A stretch of DNA of 64,000 nucleotides from Bryoerythrophyllum caledonicum (lineage: Eukaryota; Streptophyta; Bryopsida; Pottiales; Pottiaceae): NCBI GenBank assembly GCA_963971425.1, contig OZ020521.1, positions 2,482,501 to 2,546,500 of the forward strand. The letters are read 5' to 3'. Positions 45,541 through 55,886 of the stretch are shown here, piece after piece. The notes under the pieces were generated by a model. The model saw only the letters and a program-made list of their open reading frames with translations. It was not told where the DNA came from and did no database searches. The position numbers were made by a program, and so were the translations under genes. The number at the start of each line of letters is the position of its first letter. Within the stretch, counting starts at the first letter, position 1.

Positions 45541-47458
45541 TACGGTACCATGTAACAAGTGTTGCAACACACTCTGTTTTTTCACTTAAAACATATCCCA
45601 TGGCCTGATTTAGTATGATGGTGTTGGCATGATAATCATCACATCTCCATGAGATTTTTTGCATCATGGAAGGTGTTCCAGTTACCTTCATACACCATGC
45701 ATTTTCTAAATATAAAGAGGCATCCATTGCCATGTATCTACCAAAATTGCCATCATGCTTAAAAATCTTGGAAAAGGGTACCCTTCTTAATGTAATCACT
45801 TCTTCTCTGGGATATCAGATTTTGAGTATATTTGAGCTTGGGAGGGTCCAGAGATACACATACATGTTTGCAAGTCATCTTGATGGTACACATTTCTTAG
45901 AAAAATTGTGTGCAACAAGTCCTGTTTGTCAAACATATTGTTTCTGTGTTGTTGTTAGGACCTTCTTGATCAAACTTTTTGTGGATGTAAGTGTTGTTTG
46001 AGGATTATGCACCACGACAAGGAGTTATGTATCAAATGATATACGACACATGATAGTTGGTATGCAGAAAGCTGGCATGTCAGTGAGTGAAATTGGAAAC
46101 ATTGTAGGAAGGCCAAAATCGACTATTTCAAGGATTCTCAAGCGATTTAGAATTAGTGGCTCTGTATTGCCAGCAAGTAGGTCCGGTAGGCCGCGAAATA
46201 TGAGTGATCGAGATAGGAGAAAGTTCCATAGAGATCTTAGTAGTAATCGTTGTGCTCCTCTTGCAGAATTGTGCAGCAATGTGACATCTTCCGTGGGCAT
46301 GTCAACTTTACGTAAAGAGCTTCATGAGCTTGGTGTTAACAGTTGCATTGCAGTGAAGAAACCATTCTTGAGTGACATATACAAGGCAAAGAGGTTGGCT
46401 TTTGCAAAGGAGCACTTGCATTGGACGATTGACGATTGGAGTAATGTGATTTGGACCGATGAGTCATCCTTTGAAGTTGGAAAACCATCATGCCAAATTC
46501 GTGTCTGGCGAAAAGCACATGAACGCTACAACTACAATTGCTTAGCACCTACATTCAAATCCGGAAGGATTTCAATTATGGTATGGGGTGCTATCACTGG
46601 CTCTTCTAAGTCTTATTTGGTGTTAATTCCTCCTAATAGACGCACTGCCAAAGACTTTGTAGAGATAGTATCTCAAGGAGCATTAGAGCATTATTATTGG
46701 CACCATGACCACTATGAGCACCTCATTTTAATGGAGGATGGTGCTCCAGTACATGGTAGTAATATACAAAAAGATTGGAGAGAGCAACTTGGATTGAAAA
46801 AGCTTGAATGGCCACCAAATTCTCCTGACCTTAATCCAATAGAGAATGTCTGGAAGCAAGTTAAAGATCAAGTGCAACAGAGAAATAGACCACGAAACAA
46901 AGACGAAATGTGGACATCAGTCAATCTGGCTTGGGAGGATATACCTCAAGAAAGCATCAAGAAGTTGATTTCAACAATGCCAACCCGGATGAAAGCTGTA
47001 ATAGCAGCTCAAGGTGGTAGCACTCGATGGTAGTAGGTGTTCCATTTTACTGTAGAATATTTGTTAGTGAGTAAGACATATTGTAAACTTCATATCATAT
47101 TAGGCTTCTATACTACTATAGCTTTGTAATGATACCTTATTTGACTTTATTTGATCAAATTTTGATTTAATATATGAGTTTGATTTCCTTAGCCTAGAAT
47201 ATGAATGAATGGAAACTATGAAAATACTTTAGAGCCACATAGAGGAGAATTTTACCTACATAGTGTGCATCTTTGTAATACCAAGAATGTGAACAATGAT
47301 ATATCCTATAAATTGGTGCAATCAAATTTTTAAAAATCATCATATATATTTCTCAGTTAAATTTTTTTGAAATTAAGTGAATAAGATAAAATAATTCACC
47401 AAAAATAGAGATTTCATTTTTTGACATTGACATTTTATGAACACGTGAAGGGTCCGTA
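45541..47458 (+). mobile_element. Tc1/mariner-type element inserted in the element B cargo gene
   Basis: Contains a full transposase ORF (46050-47033). A candidate left end TACGGTACCATGTAACAAGT and inverted right end TACGGACCCTTCACGTGTTC share TACGG-ACC and GTGTT and would put TA dinucleotides at both borders. The ends match only moderately, so the borders are provisional. It lies in the intron after the exon that ends near 45449. Confidence 0.6.
46050..47033 (+). CDS. Tc1-like transposase, DD34E (327 aa, intact)
   Basis: ATG at 46050 is the first after an in-frame stop. Residues about 1-45 form a helix-turn-helix (GMSVSEIGNIVGRPKSTISR) that binds the element's ends. The catalytic triad is visible: VIWTDESSFEVG (first Asp), LILMEDGAPVH (second Asp) and PDLNPIENVW (Glu), with 34 residues between the last two, the DD34E spacing of the Tc1 family. 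IRVWRKAHERYNYNC and SGRISIMVWGAI are typical of the family. Length is close to the usual 340 aa and no stop or shift is present. It catalyses cut-and-paste at TA sites in the nucleus. Plant mariners are usually DD39D, so a DD34E copy in this setting is noteworthy. Confidence 0.93.
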   Translation: MIVGMQKAGMSVSEIGNIVGRPKSTISRILKRFRISGSVLPASRSGRPRNMSDRDRRKFHRDLSSNRCAPLAELCSNVTSSVGMSTLRKELHELGVNSCIAVKKPFLSDIYKAKRLAFAKEHLHWTIDDWSNVIWTDESSFEVGKPSCQIRVWRKAHERYNYNCLAPTFKSGRISIMVWGAITGSSKSYLVLIPPNRRTAKDFVEIVSQGALEHYYWHHDHYEHLILMEDGAPVHGSNIQKDWREQLGLKKLEWPPNSPDLNPIENVWKQVKDQVQQRNRPRNKDEMWTSVNLAWEDIPQESIKKLISTMPTRMKAVIAAQGGSTRW

Positions 47459-48024
47459 ACACAAAAGATTTAATAGGATAAATTTGATAAAATCCTCCCA
47501 TATTGAAAATGAATGAGAGAATTTCAAGAGTTCACAAAATGGTTGCAAGACATGTTGGAGGGTACTGTACGTTGTCTTGGAGGCAGAAAGACTCCGACCA
47601 TGTGACACAACAACTGTCACATGATGTGAAGAGAGTGCAACATTTTGGGTTGTTGGACTTTGATCAGCTCAAGGGTCTGATTAGTGACGACGATCACGAT
47701 GCTAGTGTGGCGGAGTGGGCAAGGAAAGGGACCAAAAAGTGGTACCATATGACCTTCAATTCATTCTTGAAGTTATTCTATGAGGTATGATAGGATAAAA
47801 TGTTTCCAAGATTGAGTACTATATGATTTTATGTGTCGCCCTGAATATGTATATGATATGTTATTGTATGTTTATTTGGCAATTATACTGAAACTCTTAA
47901 ATGATTTTTTCGTGTAGCAGGAGCTTATATAGCACCTCAAGAAGATTGTATTCGAACTTACCGTGACACACTTGTGACCGGTGTTGGGGCTGATCGTGTT
48001 GGGGGCTCGGCGGATGTAGAGCCA

Positions 48025-49310
48025 ATATATGAAAAAGGGCTTTTTTCTTTAAAAAAATAGCTTAAAGGGTTTGAAATAGTTCAAAAAGTAGATAGTTAGT
48101 GATAAAAGTTAAGAGAAACTTTAAAAGTAAGTGAAAAACTTAAAATAGCTTAAAGGAAATAGTGCTAGTATGAAAGGACTTAAAGAAGAGACTTAAAAGA
48201 ATAGTCGCACCTTTTAATTAGTTGAAAGGATTTAAGCAAAACTTGAAGGGGTGGAAGAAAAAGGAATAAACCTTTTAAGAAATAGTGTCTCTTCATAGTT
48301 TTAGCTTAAGTGGAGTAGGAATTCATTTTGAATTCACCACATTTGAAGAAGCAATTGTGAGTCCTAGCTTGGAGCTAGCAAATTCTTGCGATGGTTGTAA
48401 GAGTTTTTAAGTTAATACATATTGTGTTGTGTAAATTTGTATTGATTCTAATTGATTAAGTAACTTTGCACATGTGACTTGTGAAAGTGAGTCTTAATAA
48501 TTAAGAAGTCAAACTTTAATTGATTGTAATATCTTAAATGGATAAATAGTTTAAGAAGATTTAAATATTGCACTTATTGAATAAGTGACATTGAAAGAAA
48601 ATAAAACATATTCAAAAAACTAAAAATATTTATGACTAAGAATTCTTATAATAATAATTGAATTACAAGATAAGAGTTCTTATAATTGAAGTGCATTAAT
48701 TAATCTTAATAAATTAATTGCGTCAAAGAGAGTAATGTTATTTTAGAAGAATGCAATTACTTTAAGTTTAAGAGTAATGTATAGTGGATTAAATCAAAGG
48801 AATTAAATTTGATTGAAAGTGTATGTGTTAGAGTATTGATCTCAAAAATGATCATTCCTAAACTTCTAACAAGTGTGATTGTTGAAGTTAATGTGTTTTG
48901 ATGTGGAATCCACTTGGAGCTTAAGAGATTAGCCGTGGACGTACGTGATTAAAGATGGAGCGAATTGCATGAAGTAAGCTTTTCAATTATAAAGAAGAAT
49001 TAATAAACGAACAAAGCAATGAGTTAAGGAATGGATAAATTCCATTCGCCTAGCAAGGCATAGTTAGAGGTTTGGGCACACACACAAGAAAGACAAGAGC
49101 AAGGCTCTTGTCGCAATCACTCTTTTTCTTGGGGTAACATAAAAATTCTCAATCCTTTAAGAGTGTAGATTGTTTAACCCATAAACCTTTAAAATGATGC
49201 ATTATAGTTTTAAGTTTATTATAGAAAACATTTTTATGTGATAATTAGACCAAAATTACTTAAACATTAGACGCCAGACCATCCCGGGAAGAATTTAGAA
49301 TCATATGGAA
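48025..49310 (+). other. AT-rich block interrupting a cargo exon; no gene
   Basis: Repeated words such as cttaaag, taatta and aagagtaatg fill about 1.28 kb without an ORF. In element A the flanking coding parts are contiguous in one exon (15965-16378), so this is probably an insertion. I found no terminal repeats or target duplication to define it. Confidence 0.5.
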
Positions 49311-52163
49311 ACTTGTGTGAGTCTTGGGTGTTTTGCGTGAGTGTAAATTTACGGTTTACAGCGGACTTGGTCACTCTTTGCTCTGAAGCGCTACAAAAGA
49401 AGAAGACACAATGTGGCACTTTACTCACCCGACTTCTTGCCATTGCTGACCCTCGTAATGGTGAAGAGTTTTTTAAAGAAGTAATCGTTTGTGCAATTCA
49501 GGGTACTCGTTCTTTCATCATCATTTAATTCATTTTATAGTATTTATTGACCACTTATTTGTTATTCTTTGATTCAGGTTCTTCATCAATATGATGTTTA
49601 TCAGAACAAGCCAGAAATTACATCAGAGAAGTTGCAACTTCTTTGCACTTCCAAGGTTTCATCGAGGTTCAAAGGTAGATGGATGCGTTGGTGGAATTTG
49701 TCCAAAGAGGGCAGGGATGAATACAATTTCCCAAAAGCACCATGTTCGGAGATCAGTCTTAAACCCTGGCTTGACGTGGTTACATTTTGGGCAGGGGTAA
49801 GTCCAATTTTCTAAAACCATTTTATTGTTTATTTTTCCATCAGTTGTAAGTTATATTTTGTAACATTTTGTTTTCATTGTATAGCTTGAGGTGGAGGCAG
49901 AGAAGTTATTTGCGAAGGTCGTGAAGGAGGAAAATATCACCATTAGAATGGAAGGTCTCATGAACCCGGTGCTGGACATTGGCTAGTGGATTGAGGCCAG
50001 CTCTCTCACATTCTGGAAGAAGGCGTTTAAGAACTATTTTAGTGGGCCAAAGCCGTTTGTGAAGTCTGATGAGTTTCTCAAGCAGCCCAATACACCTCAA
50101 AGTGTCAAGAGAGTGGTGCTCCGATATTTTTGGCGAGAGCTCGTTGCTAACGGAGCATTGCAGCCTCGGGAGTTGTCAATCTGGCTGAGGAAGTGGTGTG
50201 ATACCACTGTCAGCGCTGAGTGTATCTTCACAGAGTCTCAGTTGCGCCGTTTTACTCGACATCACTTGGCTCAGTGTCTTTGGTACTTAGAGCTTTGGCA
50301 TTCAGCTCCAACTCCATGTGACGAAGTGGAACTCCGGGAGTCATGTGATGCCTTGGCAACACATTCTGGAGCGGGTCCAGCTTTGCAAGCTTCAGCTCCA
50401 TTCCAGATTGAGCCTGAGCTTGAGCTCTCTGAAAAGGCCAAGGAGAGAGCAATACAGAAGGCAGCCAGGATCGCAGCTAGAGGAGCAGAGCGAGAAGCGG
50501 CTCGGTTGGAGAAGGAGACTGCAAGGAAGGAGAGGAAAGAGACTCGGATAAGGAACAAGAAATTGGCACCTCTGGTGGCGAAGGAGGGGCCCGAGAAATT
50601 GTTGTCTATCGTGGGTCTTAAATCGTTCTCACAACCGGCACCCGTATTGACAACATTTGGCGCTTCTCCATCTGCCAACAGCCGTCCAGGACCATTCGTT
50701 GCAAAACCAGCGCAGACCACCTATTCGATTCATGTAGTGGAGCAAACAGAGTCCACTGTAGCTGTTGACATTATCAATACCAGCGCTTACTCTATCTTTA
50801 CTGAGTATGATTCAGTTACAGCTGAGGATGACGTTCCGCCAGTTTGGAGGGATATAGCACAGTGGATGATGGCCCATGGCGGATCCAAGACGCGGTACAT
50901 GAAGGGGAAGTTGACTGAGGATGGTTTGGCGGATATGTTCATATTTGACATCCCGGAGGACTTGCCAGTTCCAGGCATTCAGGGTGGTACTATGATTCCA
51001 TCATGGAACACACTACCTACAGTGTCGACCCCCAAGGATCAAAGAGAACCATTGTGGATTCGGTTTAACTTCGAGTTGGCAGAGTCATTTCTTTGTGATG
51101 GAGGAGCTATCATCGTGTTCTATCCTGATTCCAGGTTCATTTCAAATGAACTCGTTTCTTGGGCTTAGTGGTCGGGCTTCGACGAAGAAACGAAGTGATT
51201 TGCCATCAATGGACTTCCTCTCTTCTCTGATGGTCGCCCCGGCCGCGTACACAAGACTTTCATAGTCAAGTGCTTCGTTCGGAAGAAGGATCCTCCAATT
51301 CCATTTGTCTTCAATGACAGAGTGGAGCTTTTGGCGGATGGGATTGAGCTTTCTTCAGACGGTCATCTGACCAACTACATCACCCAGGAGTCACTGACGG
51401 TGAGGGCCTCCACCGCGATGCCATGGCGAGGAGCCAGAGAGAAGTCGTAGAATCTGATAGATCTTTGCACCAAAGAAGATGAGATCGTCATGGACCTCAC
51501 CGCTTCCACTGGTATATTCAATTCATTTCTACATTTGTTTTTTGATTATCCAACCATGATTCTAATTTATTACTGTTTGTATTCCATACCTTTTCCAGAT
51601 GCATCTATCAAGGCTTGCAAAGCCCTTAAGAGTCATATTCTTGCCTTGGAGGCAGACAAGGACTTGGTAGACGAGGTGCTTCGACCCATGATTCCACAGA
51701 CGGTGGAGGTCGATTCTGCAATTGTTGAGCCCATGGAGCAGACTTCTCTCAAGCGCCCTTTGGAGCTTGGTGATGACGAACCAAAGATTAAGATTGCGCG
51801 TAAGAGAACTTATAAGTAAGTTCTCTTCATTCATTTCTTGTTTTCGTTATCTTATTCTATCATTCTTTTTTTCTAATGTAAATCAGTTGCAGACGGTTCT
51901 CGACGTCGTTGATGGCTTCTCTGTCAACACCTCTCATTGGAGTGTTGGCTCGTTTGGCAGGGAAGGTTGTCAGCTTGAAGCAGCCGCATATTTTGCCTGA
52001 GTATGCTGAAGCTGATGCCATTGCATCCGTAGTGCAGCCGTTGCCTCCACGACATCCACCAGCTGCTCGATCCGGCTCCGGAGCGAGCGTTTTTTAGGAT
52101 GACGAGGCTGAGGAGGCTAGTACTGATTCTGATAGTGGTTCTGATAGCAGTATGTCTAGTTAG

Positions 52164-52885
52164 ATAATCTAATAGCTATTGTATTATCATTCACGGATTG
52201 ATACTTAATCAATTTTTATGATGTGTCTTTGAATTTAGAACTATACAATTATCAAATCATGAATAGTATACAATGTTTTGAATATTTTTAGATGGTCCAT
52301 CACTGTCATTCTCTCCATTAACCACCCTAAACCTTCGTATATAAATTACCTTTAACCTAAACACTCATTAGAATAGTACTACATATTTGACTTAATTAGA
52401 ATAGTAATACACATTCAAGAGAATCCTCTACTACAAGTCGCAGAGGTATTCAAGCAAAGCTTATCCATGGTCTTAAGATATTTTCAGTAAAAGAATTTTG
52501 ATCGTTGAATAGATGTAGTTCATCTCCATATTTTTAATTCTATTGTATAAGAAAATAAGGGGATTATAGATGTACTTCTCCCCCATTAATCATATATGAA
52601 ATCGTTATTATTTGGAACCGAAGTTTGCATTGTAATATATATTTCATTATATCTTATCTGTTTACTTTTGGATGTAAATTTTCCCCAAAACTCTAAAAAT
52701 ATTGCCACGGCTATAGGTGCCTCTATTGAATAAACAATAAATTAAAGTGATTGCAAGTCAAGAATTTCTCTTATGTTAATGTTTTTATTTTTATTTTTTG
52801 AAGCACAATCCACCTACACTCACGGCAATAGGTGTTCTTTTTAATTTCACAACAAAAACAATGGTAAAAATTGTCATGAATTCAT
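52164..52885. promoter_or_regulatory. 3' flank of the cargo gene and right subterminal region of element B
   Basis: AT-rich with two subterminal motif copies: CCACGGCTATAGG at 52705-52717 and TCACGGCAATAGG at 52820-52832. No ORF. Confidence 0.55.
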
Positions 52886-52928
52886 TGCTTGCCACTCACC
52901 GCTCACTGCTCACAAGATAGCATTCCTG
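52886..52928 (-). repeat. Element B right terminal inverted repeat
   Basis: Reverse complement CAGGAATGCTATCTTGTGAG followed by CAGTGAGCGGTGAGTGG; matches the left end at 18 of the first 20 bases. Confidence 0.9.
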
Positions 52929-52938
52929 GGATTGAAAG

Positions 52939-53647
52939 ATACGAGGCTTTGAACTGAGACATAAACTCTTCTTAGGGTCATACTAACACCCTCAACAAAC
53001 TTTGACCACCTTCTATTGCAACTTTTTGCACTATAGTATGTGATTTTCTAATTTAAACCTTAAAAAGATCATGTTACTAAGCTCATGTGCACCAAATTTT
53101 TGAAGTAGAAGAGGGGTAGAAGATGTCCTTAAAAATACTACAATGCAACTATGTGTTGAGAATTAACAATAAGAAGAAGAAGAAGAACACCAGACCCCTA
53201 TGGGTTGGCGTGAATATAGTGTCCGTTCGACCTACCCTGAGAATTAACAATACACTTTAAGTTTTGCATATATCATATCCTTCTCATATTTTTGAAACTC
53301 AAATATCCGTGCGGTAGATGCAAAGATTTCCATTTTCTTCCCAAGAGGATTTTTTTAATTTAAAAAATGGACAGAAAGTCGGAGTCCATTAAATTTAGAA
53401 TTAATTAAATTTTTGCTACCCTGTTTGTAATGTCACACTAAGCCACTACACTGTTTGTATGTGTTACTCAATTTGTTTTGGTAACTTTTGAACCGTAAGT
53501 TGGATTTCTTCAAAAATTATGTCAATGGAAATCTATTAAAAACTTTTTCACTCAATAAAGAAATCTCACAAAATCATGCCTAAATTTGAGATTGTGGGAC
53601 CTTACCCAAAACCAAGATGTTCTCGAAGGGGACATTGGGCTTTAGAG
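52939..53647 (+). mobile_element. F1 MITE copy c, right part
   Basis: Continues the F1 copy interrupted at 34535. Shared F1 features include gtagaagaggggtagaaga and the end gaaggggacattgggctttagag followed by TTGA (53648-53651). More diverged than the other copies and interrupted by a short retroposed fragment. Confidence 0.55.
53171..53238 (-). mobile_element. Short retroposed fragment with AAG-type tail
   Basis: About 68 bp starting (on the plus strand) with aagaagaagaagaag and continuing caccagacccctatgggttg. It is flanked by the direct repeat TGAGAATTAACAAT at 53157-53170 and 53238-53251 (13-14 bp), the mark of LINE-driven insertion. A similar sequence follows the GAA repeat at 31726. 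Confidence 0.75.
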
Positions 53648-53859
53648 TTGAGTACTTTAGGTAGCATAAGTTTTTCATCAAATATCTAGTGCACATACAA
53701 AGAAATTATTCTCACAAAGCTCTTTCATTTCCCTTTCTTTAGTAAAAATATCAAAAAATATTGGCATCAAAAGAACCTGCCCAAATTCTTAAATGTGTAG
53801 GTCATGTTTCTCCAAAACCAAGATATATGTTGATTTTTTTCTTTGAACTAACTTTGATG

Positions 53860-54550
53860 GATACAAAATGTCTAATTCTAGTATCCAACCTTAAAAACTT
53901 GAACTCAATCCATGACCTAAACTTTGCCAAAAATTTACACAACATCCAATGGTTGATGGAATAGATTATATTAGTGTTTAAAGTTGCCATATATTGGAGG
54001 ATAAACTATTTATCCATCAATAGATTTTTGCAAGAATTTTTGTATTTTTAATGAAAGAGGTTCAGATGTGCACTAGGTCAATAGCTTTGCATTGACATAT
54101 CATACGTGAAGCAAACATTTATACATGCTTATTGATGATTTTTTTACTTTTGTCTACCTGATTGTATACGAAAATGTTCCAAACTTATATGAATTAAAAA
54201 AAAAGTTTTGTATGCGATGAGAGTTATCAACAATCACAAAACAATGAAGAATCTCTTGAAGACAAATTCCAATCAAAATTAAAGACCAAAATAATTTTGC
54301 ATGTGTATGGAACACAACATAGTATGTGGCATGGTATTCATTGTATTTGATGTATTTTGTGATGTGTTCCTAGCCTTTCCATGAGTTCTATAACTCCAAA
54401 TCATGATCTAATTTTTGCAGAGGATTCAAGTAATGTGCGCTCAAATCTAAACTTCAAATTTTACAACCTAATTCCTCATGGATTTCATGCAAATTGAGTT
54501 TTAACACCTCCATAGTCCCATTTTGGATCTCGTGGGCACTAAAAGGTTAA
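53860..54550 (+). repeat. F2-family relic
   Basis: Collinear with 547-1500 and with the reverse complement of 60845-61655: tttgatgga, ccatgacctaaactttgcc, ttaaagttgccatatattgg, caatcacaaaacaatgaaga, and the end ggcactaaaaggttaa. No coding evidence beyond the repeat. Confidence 0.65.
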
Positions 54551-55179
54551 AAATCATGTTTATGACGCTTTGTTGACCTCATTTGTTGTGTTGGATCTAA
54601 AATTTTGGGAATAATCAACTTTTGAATAACTCAACCCCTAAATTACCAAGAGTCCCCTTGAGGAACTCTTGAAGGTTTGGGCACATTCCTACTATGTCAA
54701 TTGTAACATTCTTTTTTTGAAAATTTTACTGTAGATGGACATTATTAAAACCTTTTTGTGAGTCCAATTATTTTCTTAAATCCAACATTTAATGAAAAAA
54801 TTATATGGTTTTGAAGTTCCAGGAATGCTAGAATGTGAGCAGTGAGCAGTGAGCAATGAGAAATGAGCGGTGAGCAGTGAGTAGTAAGCAATCTATTTTT
54901 TCAGTTGGGCACCCTATAACCACAGATTTATGGTGATTTACAAGAAACAATTTTACATTGTGACCTATTTTTGTGGTATGAAAAAAGTTCAAAATGGGAG
55001 AAAGTTGGATTAAAAAACCCGGAAATAAACTGTTTGGAGGATATTTGGATGAATGTAGACATATGGATGAATGTAGATAGATGAATGTAGATGAATGATT
55101 GTTCAACTTATAGTAAAAAAAATATAGCAACTTCTAAATTATTAGTGTAAAAAAGAAAAAAGAAAAAAGAAAAAAAACC

Positions 55180-55320
55180 AGTCGTAGGGTTCCTCAGTAC
55201 CGAGGAGTGCCTTGAGGGCGAAACCAAAAAAAACAAAAAAAACAAAAAAACTAGCCGAGGGGCTCCTCAGTACCAAGGAGTGCCCTGAGGGCGAAACCAA
55301 GGGAAACAAAAAAAAAACAA
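55180..55320 (+). repeat. Two tandem units with a CCTCAGTACC-AGG near-palindrome
   Basis: Units of about 73 bp share aggagtgcc-tgagggcgaaacc. Each has a near-palindrome: CCTCAGTACCGAGG at 55192-55205 and CCTCAGTACCAAGG at 55265-55278. Undoing CpG decay would give CCTCGGTACCGAGG, close to the palindrome of element B. Separated by A-rich runs. Confidence 0.75.
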
Positions 55321-55404
55321 AAATTCAAAAAAATTAAAATTAAAAAAGAAATTATTAAGAAATTATCGCCCATTAAGAAAAATTCTCCTTAAACGGTTAT
55401 CCAA

Positions 55405-55715
55405 ATTGCCCATTTGGCACTCTAAACTTCTTCGTATATTTGAATACAAAAATTCTTGCTTCCACTACAATTTTACATAATTTTACAATTCTTGCGTCCA
55501 CTACAATTTGAGTGAGGGGAAAAATGCACCTTGGTACCAAAGTGCCCATTTGGCACTCCAAACTTTTATATAATTTTGGAATAAAATTCTTGCTTCCACT
55601 ATAACTTTACAGAATTTGAGTGAGGGGAAAAATGGCACCTCCGTACCAAAGTGCCCATTTGGCACTCCAAAATTTTATGTAATTTTGAACACTAAAATTC
55701 TTGCTTCCACTATAT
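55405..55715 (+). repeat. Three tandem units of about 110-135 bp in element C
   Basis: gcccatttggcact recurs at about 55408, 55544 and 55653, each followed by attcttgc-tccacta; the second and third are preceded by tgaggggaaaaatg. Located just before the transposase remnant. Confidence 0.8.
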
Positions 55716-55886
55716 CCTCATTGCAGTGGAGCATTAGGCAAACGCAAAGCGTGGGTGAACTGCAAACACTTGTATTATGTATAAAGATTCTTGTGCAAGG
55801 CAAAACTGGAGGACGACAAGTATATACATGCACCAAGTCTTAGTTTCAATGAAGTACAACTCCTACTCCGCAATAGTAATCTCTAA
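55698..55886 (+). pseudogene. SWIM transposase C-terminal remnant in element C
   Basis: In the frame with TGG at 55752 the sequence reads HCSGALGKRKAWVNCKHLYY, then a TAA (55782-55784), then FLCKAKLEDD and IHAPSLSFNEVQLLLR and a final stop at 55884-55886. ALGK, NCKH-YY, CK-L, HAPS and FNEV match the A and B transposases. It includes the last Cys and His of the SWIM finger but not the first CxC. Its 3' end points to the right terminus, so C is inverted relative to A and B. Confidence 0.85.

Larger units (their letters stand above)
42100..52163 (+). pseudogene. ParB-like / DNA-methyltransferase-like cargo gene of element B
   Basis: Supported exons: 42100-42411, 42848-42922, 43144-43248, 44773 to about 45449, about 47490-47787, about 47924-48020, about 49330-49499, 49579-49797, 49885-51512, 51600 to about 51816, and about 51891-52163. 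The first three introns are phase 0. Homology with element A is clear in IPLCRM, FVKGY, NGNHRHLAW, the QEKL/SEKL exon, FIFDIPEDLPVPG, MPWRGAREK, VMDLTASTG and ALEADKDLVDEVLRPM. Between them is a charged helix (ELSEKAKERAIQKAARIAAR). The tail is Ser/acid-rich like A. Damage: a frameshift in the T run at 45285-45290 just before the NGNHR motif, and in-frame stops near 49984, at the SWA stop near 51166, near 51198 and near 51448, plus TAG near 52095. A mariner copy and an AT-rich block interrupt it. Motif IV is DIPE, not DPPY. Confidence 0.68.
34536..52928 (-). mobile_element. Element B: 18.4-kb Mutator-like element with cargo gene
   Basis: Left end CAGCGATGCTATCTTGTGAG and inverted right end CAGGAATGCTATCTTGTGAG, each followed by GTGAGC-type heptamers. 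It is flanked by a perfect 10-bp duplication inside an F1 MITE. The transposase gene (35210-38771, minus) faces the left end and the cargo gene (42100-52163, plus) the right end, as in element A. It is larger than A because it has gained a 2.3-kb R2 repeat, a mariner element and an AT-rich insertion. Both of its own genes are pseudogenes. Confidence 0.93.
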
